Below, piece by piece: positions 55,983 to 64,000 of a DNA stretch of 64,000 nt. The position numbers were made by a program, and so were the translations under genes. The stretch is from positions 2,282,501 through 2,346,500 of the forward strand of contig JABELC010000001.1 in the NCBI GenBank assembly GCA_028455995.1. The letters run 5' to 3'. The stretch's first letter is position 1. Every line of letters begins with the position of its first letter. Under the pieces are notes generated by a model, which saw only the letters and a list, made by a program, of their open reading frames with translations, was not told where the DNA came from and searched no databases. This DNA comes from Scleromitrula shiraiana. Its lineage: Eukaryota; Ascomycota; Leotiomycetes; Helotiales; Sclerotiniaceae.

Positions 55983-56916
55983 ATGGCATATTGGTAAGCT
56001 TCAGTGTACGGTGGATAGAAAGCATATACCACAGCGGTTGTTCCGTTCTTTGCTCTTTTTGGCGTTATCATTTTCTTTCAGGATATACAGAGTCTCTACA
56101 GGGAAATTGAAAGTACTGATGACTCTATTTCCATTTCCGATATCTTGAAATAAGATTTTTTTCATGTATTTGGCTCCATGTTGCAAGTGATTTTGTGATA
56201 CATCACAGCAATTTTGACTATCCTTTGCTGAAATGTACCACCAAACCATCAAACACCCCATGTTTTTGCACTCTCACTATGATTTTGATTGATGTAAGTA
56301 TCTTTCCGAGCCTCTTTTGTGACTCATTATGAATTGATCAAAGTGGCACGAAACAGGCAGTGAATACCAGACACACAGTTCCAAAATATTCATTTGTGTA
56401 GTATTGAAGTTGAAATGTTTAATCAACTGATTCTTTCAGAATGCGCACCAGTTAAACGGGTATAACTTGCCGTCAAAGCATCTTTTATGCGTCCAGATAG
56501 TGTGAGCCAATATTTAACGTTTGTTTTGACTGAACTGTTCAGGATGATGACTAAATGACGGTTCTCACCCCCCTCTTGGAATACAGGACAGTGAATGGAT
56601 AGGCGATCAAGAGTTTATCAACTCTTGTTTAGAAACAACTTGACACATGATGTTGGTACAGCAAAAATTCTCGTTGGTATGATTCCCCATTCCGTTGAAA
56701 ACGATTTGTGTTTGGACGGTCAAATCCAAATTTGTACAGCCGTATATCCCAACCATTCTATACCTACACTTCTGTAGTGTAGCCGTAGCAGTAACTGATA
56801 AAAGTCATGCAACGAAGTCGACGTGCTGCCATCTCTTCCTTTTATAAGTTTTCTTGTTTCCGAAAATCTCTCCAAATTATTTACCGACTTCATTTGCAGA
56901 AGTACATTCTTCCATA
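55983..56916. promoter_or_regulatory. Spacer between orphan genes 9 and 10
   Basis: About 930 bp. No ORF with support; a 60-codon ORF at 56595-56777 is not called. Confidence 0.5.
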
Positions 56917-58041
56917 ATGAGTGCTGCAGAAATGCCCATGGGCGATGGCAGGACTGACAAGCCTACTCCTAACCCATATCATCATTCTTTTGGTTCAAGA
57001 GGCTCTCCTCGGTTTTCGTCGCTGAGCACTGCTAAAATCACCAATGAGCCCGATGCGAATATGCGACCAGAACAAGATATCAATGTTCCAACAATACCGG
57101 ATACGGATATCCAGCTAAGCGATGGCATCGAGATAATGCCATACATAGTTTATAGCGGCGTAACGCCATCTCAGCTATGGAAAGTCGCACATGGTGATCT
57201 CAATTGTTTTATTCTACAATCGGAGATAAGACATGGTAATGTTCCGACCGTCGGCATGGCTGAGATAGAAGAACTCCTTTCCAAACATGCAGACAAGGAT
57301 ATAAGCGTCGAAGCTGCTCATGAGTGGCTCGTGGACGGAAAGAAAAGAGAGATCATTCTCGAGGCCAGCAAACGACGACATGAAGATAGGGATTCCAAGG
57401 CCTGGAAGAGGTACTACCTTGAGAAGGAAGCATGGAAAGGAATTCAGAGGATTAAACTCGAGGGTCTGCCTTTAGGTGAAGAAATTTTGCTTACCGAGGA
57501 TGGTAAAGCAAATATAGCGAAATATGGTGATAAGATAGATTTGGAGGTGATCAGATTATGTATGCTGGATGGTATAGCTCGAGGCAAAACGGTCGGAAAC
57601 TGGCCATTCCTGGAAATTGAGCAGAGAGCTGCTGAGAGAAATAGTGCCGATGTTGCTCAGACGTTGTTTTCCCATGCGCAAGGTGTTCGAGAAAGGATTG
57701 ATACCGTTGCAAAAGCAGAGTTGAGATTGCGTCATGAGTGGGATGAAAAAAAGATTGAACAAAAGGATCGGGGCATTGGTGAAACATTTTTCGTGGAACT
57801 ATGCAAGATATGTGGTTTTAAGCTCAAGAATCTCATTAAGCCAGAAGCCATGGGTCTATATTTTCATCCTCGATCTGCTAGAAACTCGGAGAGTGTTGAG
57901 GATTTCGCCAAAAAACTTTTAGGAAGTTGTCCTATTGATGACTCTGATAATCCATTCCTAGAACTGAGAGTTCCCACGGAAGATAATCCAGACGAAATAA
58001 GTTGGGAAGAGGAAAGAACGGACAACCCCGCGATCTCGTAA
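56917..58041 (+). CDS. Orphan charged protein (cluster gene 10)
   Basis: Single exon, 374 aa from the first ATG (MSAAEMPMGDGRTDKPT); the frame is open further upstream but without a Met. Disordered to about residue 60. A mixed alpha/beta-looking part follows (DGIEIMPYIVYSGVTPSQLW), then a long charged helical stretch (RRHEDRDSKAWKRYYLEKEA, GVRERIDTVAKAELRLRHEW). The end is acidic. It has no LRxCW motif (nearest is VIRLCMLDG), so it may be a neighbour and not a member. No family recognised. Confidence 0.6.
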   Translation: MSAAEMPMGDGRTDKPTPNPYHHSFGSRGSPRFSSLSTAKITNEPDANMRPEQDINVPTIPDTDIQLSDGIEIMPYIVYSGVTPSQLWKVAHGDLNCFILQSEIRHGNVPTVGMAEIEELLSKHADKDISVEAAHEWLVDGKKREIILEASKRRHEDRDSKAWKRYYLEKEAWKGIQRIKLEGLPLGEEILLTEDGKANIAKYGDKIDLEVIRLCMLDGIARGKTVGNWPFLEIEQRAAERNSADVAQTLFSHAQGVRERIDTVAKAELRLRHEWDEKKIEQKDRGIGETFFVELCKICGFKLKNLIKPEAMGLYFHPRSARNSESVEDFAKKLLGSCPIDDSDNPFLELRVPTEDNPDEISWEEERTDNPAIS

Positions 58042-61000
58042 GAGTACCAACTAAGCCCAAGGGAATACACTCCAAACTGTTTGAAAGACATACAGCGAAG
58101 ATCTTATGTTTGATGAGTTATTGGGAAAGAAAGTATTTTGAAATACATTCTTGAAGTATATCTTTGGTTGTTTATATTGCATCCGAAGTGGTAAAGCTAC
58201 GTAGAGGGATAAACATACCTGCAATGATAGGTACATGTCTGTCTATATATACATTTTTATTTTCTGTGTATATATATTGAGGCTTCTCTGTATGGTATAG
58301 AGTTTCCTCAAAATGAAATCCTGAATCGAAGAGTTATTAGCATCCAATGTGTCCGTTTCTTCCATCATTGTCGTTTCCTTGAAGTATAGACATCTATGTG
58401 CATTTTGCAGTTCTATCTATCCAACGGCGTGCTGCTTTGGAAATTCGTGATTCATTGAAGTATAGAAAGCTAGAGTAAGATCGATCCATTTCGAGCAGTT
58501 TCACAATATTTCTTTCTCGGAGTATTCATTAAATAGAACAAAGCGTCTTCGACCGGGTCATTTCCAAGTTTGAAACCTGATAGATAACAGTTTTCCCCAT
58601 AATATCTATGCGATCTATTTACATTAGAATAATTTTTATCGTTGATGATAGTTTCACCTTAAGAAAATTTCATATAAACGAAAGTGAGATAATTGAAATT
58701 GGAAAATCCAAACAATTGCCCTACTACCCCGCAGGTATTGCTTGAGAGTTTTTCAATGGACTTCAGCTTAGATGTATCTCGAACTTTTGTTTTGGACGAA
58801 TCAACGCCGTAGGTATCAGTGGCTCGATGTTTTCATATCGAATCAATTCGCTCGCCAAGAGTACACGCTGCACACTTTCTCGAGTTTGAATACAATAGAA
58901 AGGTTAGAGAGCAACTGAGCAGATCACCGAATGTTTGTATTCGGGGAGCTGTCCGAAGTTTCCTCGATAGCTCTTATACCCACAGATGAGAGGTTCATCC
59001 AAGTCACCAATCAGCATCTACCGGATATAAACCCCAAGTGAAACTGCCGATACAGCGCTCATATAGAACACATTGGGTTTGATATTTAGGCCGGGATTAA
59101 CCAACCAGTTCAATGGTCCCTCAATCCAATAACTTTCCCGTATTGAATTTGATAGCTCCAGAGGTGGATTTTCCCAGCGCGGATCAGATTTCGAATATTC
59201 TAGGCCATCTGTCATGAGTGCTATATACATACCCTTGCCCAGGAAGACTCGATCCACGGTAGCTTATGATCTTCCTTCTAGTGCGCTGGTTGTATTTAGA
59301 CTCGGACCGCAGGTTATGATATATAATTTCCTCATACTTTTCTGTGCATATCTCTGCAGCTTCTTCCCATCCTCTATCTTCGACCTAGTGTTTGGTATTC
59401 GAGAGAACAGTCGTTCGGACTGATAACCACTTAAAGTTTCGTTGAATAATCCATCTTTTCTCTAGATGATCTTCGCATGTTTGTCTAAGCAGATCTTGAT
59501 TATACACATGATGGCCATTCATTCCTCGGAGGTTCTGGAACGATCATGGGTAATGTGCTCAATATGGAGCGACTACATTGTCTCGGTGTATAACCATTTT
59601 TTGACTGAAGTCTAAAAGAGTTCGAGTAAGAGACATGGTAACCACCAATTTCTTGATGGCTTTGGAATAAATGCTGAGAATGCTCGAATGCGTAGAGACT
59701 ATAATCTCTCAACGTATAAGAATGCACCAATGATCAATTCAAATGACCTGAATACATAGAGACTAAAATTCCCCATAATTAATAATTCCCTGAGTCATAG
59801 ATGATAAAGAGTCAGAATGGTGAATGGTGAATGGTGAGAGAATTGTGTATGATTTTCCAGGACACACGCAGCCTATTTATATCCCTCCTCCCAAGCTATC
59901 AAACCACAATAAAATGCCCTAACTTTAGTTACATCATAGTTTATGTCTATAGCGCCCTATATTGGTCTAGAAATGTCTAATTTGAGTTAGTAGTGGAATT
60001 TCAAGTTTGCTAGTCACTGCCGAAGTGTCGGTAGTCAATGACGTGATATACTATTAGTGCGTACGAGCGTTACACTTGGCGTAACGGCTGTCCTCGCTAA
60101 ATGATAGCGTTTATATCTTGTGTCGTCATATATAATGGAAGAAATGTACTTAATAGATGGAAAGAAAAACTTATTTGTTCAATTCTAAACATTACCGCTG
60201 TTCTCTTATTCTTCGTAAATCCATCGACCTCTCGTTGCTTCAGATGATAACATATTTCTCGAGGTGTCTTGCTCTCTTTCTCACCATACCAACGAATTGA
60301 ATGATCGGTAAAACTCATATCTCTGCCGTCCGGCGGCCGTTGATAATTAATTTGACCCTAGAAAAACAGGCAAATGGTAGCTTACCAGAACTTATAGGCG
60401 CAATAGCCCACCGTACGTATTAGTTCTCTACCTTGGTTCCCGAGGAACTTTTGAGTAACCGTCAACCATGCCAGCGGTGTTATAGTTACAGAGTGATCTG
60501 GAACCCACAAAATCAACTGCTTGAGCGCTGTAGTGCTTTACGTTTAACAATAAATTACCTGTTGGAACGGCGACAGCAGTGTGTCTTGATACCTCCATCG
60601 TCAAACAAACGCGCGAACCACTAGCCAATGGAAGAAACAATACCGATACACAATGTGATGAAGCATTGCTATAACACTGATATACAAGGAGGCAGTGAAG
60701 GACAAATACTCTCTTTCTCGAACCTCAATCGCTCGAATAACAGAACGGATTTACTATCGCGATATATAATCCTCCAAATTATTTATCATAATATAACAAA
60801 GCGAAAGACGATGTTTCCAAACACAAGTCATGAAATACTAGAGTTGGATACAAATCTTGGTGCATGGTTAACAAAGCTTGGCAGATCTCCCCTGATGATG
60901 TTGGTCGCTGTTCATGTCCAGCATCTTTCGTTATGAATGTCGCTGGATATATATAGTTATCTAGTATGCATAGGAGAATGCTATTTCGAAACCATAACAA

Positions 61001-62080
61001 CTCAACTTACCCAAACACGAGCTCGGAAAAGATTTGGGACTATAGAAGAAACATGGAAAGATATCAGATTAAAGATTACTTCAAATCATTCGACTATTAC
61101 TACCGGTATCTATGTGCCTAAGTCGTACTTAAACCTTCGACATAGGGCTGAATTTGGTACAATACCAATTGCGTCACATGCCCCCTTATAAACGTCTAAA
61201 CCCTATTTAACCTGAGCGCATGTAACACAAAATCTCAATTTCATATTCCTTGTGCTGTAAACATGCACTCGAACTCATCAGTTTATAGAGAGTTCAGGGG
61301 CCGAAAAGAGGTTCGAACTCTGATCCACAAAATAATAAATGCCTGCCTTACTTCATCAGACCCATGGATCAAATTACCCCATCTGATATCCTGAAACTCT
61401 GTATGGAGAATTTGGAGATTTAACGTGCAGTAGCTCGATGACTAAACAAGGTACCGAAAGGTATATATGTGTAGCTTGATAAGGGCACTAATACAAATTA
61501 GGGAATAGTCAATGTAAACAAACAATTCTGATAATAACAGCCTTGCCGTTGCTTGTTAAAAAGTATGGTAATGGTAATGGTAATAGATAGATAGATAGAT
61601 TCATACCCCTTAAAACTATCAGAGATCAAAGTAATGTATGAACCAGAATCCTATGATTTACAAACTTCATATGAACAAGTATAGTTTTTTTTTTTTTAAA
61701 AAAAAACAGTTCCTTCATAGCATTAAAATCAAATTTATATACTGTCTTACGCGAAATTGGCCAGAAATCAAGAAAATTACGCGGCGGCATTTTTAAGAAG
61801 GCGCATACATTCATTGAGCCCGTGAATCCTTCCCCTTCCCTTCCTTTCCATCTCATAAACATAATCCTCCTTTTATTTTAAATTTTCTGAAGAACCCCTC
61901 ATATTGTATTCTTCAAATAATAACAACAGACAACTTCAAACAAGATTCACATATTGTTGTGTCGCGACATCTGAGACAGCTTCATATTATAAGAAGTACA
62001 CGATACTTTCCTTCTCCACATCATACTGCATCTGTCGTGCGTCTTTACGCAACACATCACATCGAATCGCAATTTCAAAA
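58042..62080. other. 4-kb gene-poor region with decayed-looking ORFs
   Basis: No intact gene found. A minus-strand ORF at 59018-59257 (LEYSKSDPRWENPPLELS... to LGVYIR) looks like a fragment of a real protein, with no joinable partner exon. A degenerate tRNA-like sequence lies at 61297-61363 (minus). GATA and AATGGT repeats occur at about 61566-61602. The last about 200 bp are the promoter and leader of the NTF2-like gene. Confidence 0.45.
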
Positions 62081-63924
62081 ATGGCACTTCAAGCTGCTTA
62101 CAAGCAGTTCTTAGCTGCTCCAAATCCTTCTCTACTTACTTCCGATGCCTCTCTTCACTACATTACGACACTTACCACTTTGAACGGATCTGCCGAAATT
62201 ATCAAGCATATCAACGGTCAAGAACATAAACTCAAAAAGAAGGAAGAGAAATTCTTGGATGTTGTTGAAGGCAACCATTCTATCGCTGCAGAGATTCACA
62301 CCACAATTGAATTCCAAACATCAGGAGGATCCTATTTACCTGGACTGGATGATAACTTTTTAGCTGATCGCACAGTAACTTTTCCAATAGTAAGTATAGA
62401 TTAATGTATTCTTGCTGCGCAATCTAATTGTTTCTCTAGATTCACATTGTTAGGTTCGATGCAAATGACAAAATCCAACAAATTCGACAGAGTTGGGACC
62501 AAGGATCGCTTCTCAAACTGATCGATGTCATCGGAAAGTCTGGACGAAATTGGCCTATACGCGATGGAAAGGATCATATAAAGCTGATTGCGTCAAGTGT
62601 TCAGAGTGCTGGAAAGGTTGATAAAGCTTCAAATGGAGGGGATTCATTGAATCGTTCCAGAGCCAATTCAAACAATGTGACTCGCGACCCACACGCAAGT
62701 CTTGCCTTATTCGCTCCCCGCGAAGATGTCGTACGAGAACCACGCCCGGCTGCTGTGGAACAAAGCGTATCATCAAAGCCACCTCCTCGAAATTATCATG
62801 ATCTGTTTGTTGGCAACGACTCAGAGAATTCCCAGTCACCAAATGATTCTCCAGATCAAGCTCGCTCCTCTTCACCATCTAAGTCAGCTGTCGGTAAGGC
62901 AGGTGCGACTAAGAAATTTGCGCCCTCTCGTCTTTTCGATGCTCATGAAAAAGACTCCTCCGAAACTTCTGTTCAAGAATCTTTCTATCGACCTAATCCT
63001 GCTAGATATTCTCATTTTGATTTTGTGGATGAGGAAGAGGAAAGTCAAAAACCTCAGCCTATTCGTCCAACCACTACCAAAGGCAGCAAGGGTCAACACC
63101 AAAGCCAATGGAAATTTGATGACTTTAATACTCCTGAAAGAGTTGTTCCAACAAAGGTTTTGCGTGCTGCTGAGGTACGACATTGGGGTAACAGCGATGA
63201 TGAGGTTCTCGATAGCCCAATCAAGATGAAAAAGATCGACAAGCCTCGTAAAGATGCTCAAACTCATTTTGAGTTTCAAGACGATGGCACTCCAAACCCA
63301 AAAAATGCACAAAGTACTGTCGGTAGACCACGTGGTACTGGACAAAATAATGGACTTGGACTTTATAAGGATACCATGTTCGATGAGAATGGCACACCAG
63401 ATAAGACCACTCTTGGCCTGGCACACAAAGGAGACAGACGCAAGGATATGGATGCTCACTTCAGCATGACTGATGACTCTCCAGCTTCTAAGCAAACTGT
63501 TCATATTGGAGAAGACCGAGCCAAAGCTGTGAAAATGATGGATGCTAATTGGAAACCCTATGATTCCCCGCCTGTCCAAAAAGAAAACCACTCCAACATA
63601 CCAATCCACGGCACTAGTACCAAAGAACCCTTGTCAGAAATGACAAATCGTAACGATAACCAGAGAGGTATTGCTACAGCTGGTGATGGCATGGGTGGTA
63701 AGAAATTATCAGACAGGTCCAAGGCTACGGGTAACCAAAGAGGTATTGCGACAACCGGTGATGGTATGGGCGGTAAGAAGGGGAAGGGCAGAAGTTGGGG
63801 ATTTGGCGATGACTCGGATAACGAGGAAACGGCTGCTATGGATGGTGGAAACAAGTTTCGAACTGGGAAGACAGGTAAAAAACAAACGCAACAGACTACT
63901 GGTGGTGATTTCTGGGATTTCTAA
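62081..63924 (+). CDS. NTF2-like-fold protein with long disordered tail (fungal-conserved)
   Basis: Exons 62081-62389 and 62440-63924 (597 aa), phase-0 intron. The first about 170 residues look like an NTF2-like domain: MALQAAYKQFLAAPNPSLLT, DASLHYITTLTTLNGSAEII, then SYLPGLDDNFLADRTVTFPI, with HIVRFDANDKIQQIRQSWDQ and VIGKSGRNWPIRDGKDHIKL after the intron. This N-terminus is widespread in Pezizomycotina. The rest is charged and disordered, with short recurring phrases such as THFEFQDDGTPNP and DAHFSMTDDSPAS. A duplicated NQRGIAT-[AT]-GDGMGGKK unit occurs at 63658-63705 and 63732-63781. It ends GGDFWDF. Role not known to me; RNA or transport binding is possible. Confidence 0.75.
63658..63781 (+). 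repeat. Direct duplication inside the NTF2-like gene
   Basis: A 16-codon unit (NQRGIATAGDGMGGKK) occurs twice, separated by 26 bases, with only few codon differences. It indicates a recent internal duplication. Confidence 0.85.
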
Positions 63925-64000
63925 ACTGGTCGTTGAGAGTAATGGATACTGGGAGATATGAGCTGTTGGTATTGGTATGGGTGTGTATTGGGGGATGGTG

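Noticed and set aside
60433..61191. Three plus-strand ORFs of 63-102 codons
   Set aside because: AT-driven composition, no common frame, no motifs, no credible splice chain.
61297..61363. Functional tRNA gene
   Set aside because: The acceptor stem has mismatches and no proper anticodon stem-loop can be drawn; kept only as a tRNA-like finding.

Overview
This window is nuclear DNA of a filamentous ascomycete. Nearly every conserved gene is interrupted by short introns (about 45-160 bp) with GT...CTRAY...AG signals, intergenic DNA is AT-rich, and the conserved proteins are typical Pezizomycotina orthologues. Overall feel (AT-rich spacers, protein flavour) suggests Leotiomycetes, perhaps Sclerotiniaceae; that placement is inference. 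Gene models were assembled by hand from splice signals and reading frame; where exon lengths are given their sum was checked to be a multiple of three.

Region 1, 1-35.5 kb, is a compact housekeeping block: symplekin/Pta1 (5' part only), Coa3, a Dep1/Sds3-like Rpd3L subunit, Nop12, the Hpm1-type histidine methyltransferase, an HSL-type alpha/beta hydrolase, cystathionine gamma-lyase, a Zn2Cys6 transcription factor, a small Gly-rich protein, Spt2, ribosomal proteins P2 and S15, a Rsa1/NUFIP1-like snoRNP assembly factor, Rpc25, a complex I subunit, a chromodomain-like small protein, Sil1, NAD(P)HX dehydratase and a short-chain dehydrogenase. Many act in ribosome or RNA polymerase biology. Structural curiosities are a 321-bp MITE with perfect TTA duplications, a probable 1-nucleotide exon inside the zinc-cluster codon of the transcription factor, a GC-AG intron hiding the true N-terminus of the Rsa1-like protein, and several start-codon exons of only 2-6 codons.

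Region 2, about 36-58 kb, is very different. Ten orphan genes all lie on the + strand, separated by 0.7-2.9 kb of AT-rich DNA. None matches a family I recognise and none has an evident signal peptide. Seven share a short module near the C-terminus, L-R-x-[C/S]-[W/Q/T]-[T/K], often preceded by an aromatic-x-[L/V] step. Their introns are all phase 0, and most have a first coding segment of 61-75 codons. I read this as a diverged tandem gene family that shares little but the motif and gene structure; it is the best candidate here for an undescribed system.

Region 3, 58-62 kb, is gene-poor with only decayed-looking ORFs and a degenerate tRNA-like sequence. The window ends with a conserved NTF2-like protein with a long disordered tail (62.1-63.9 kb).
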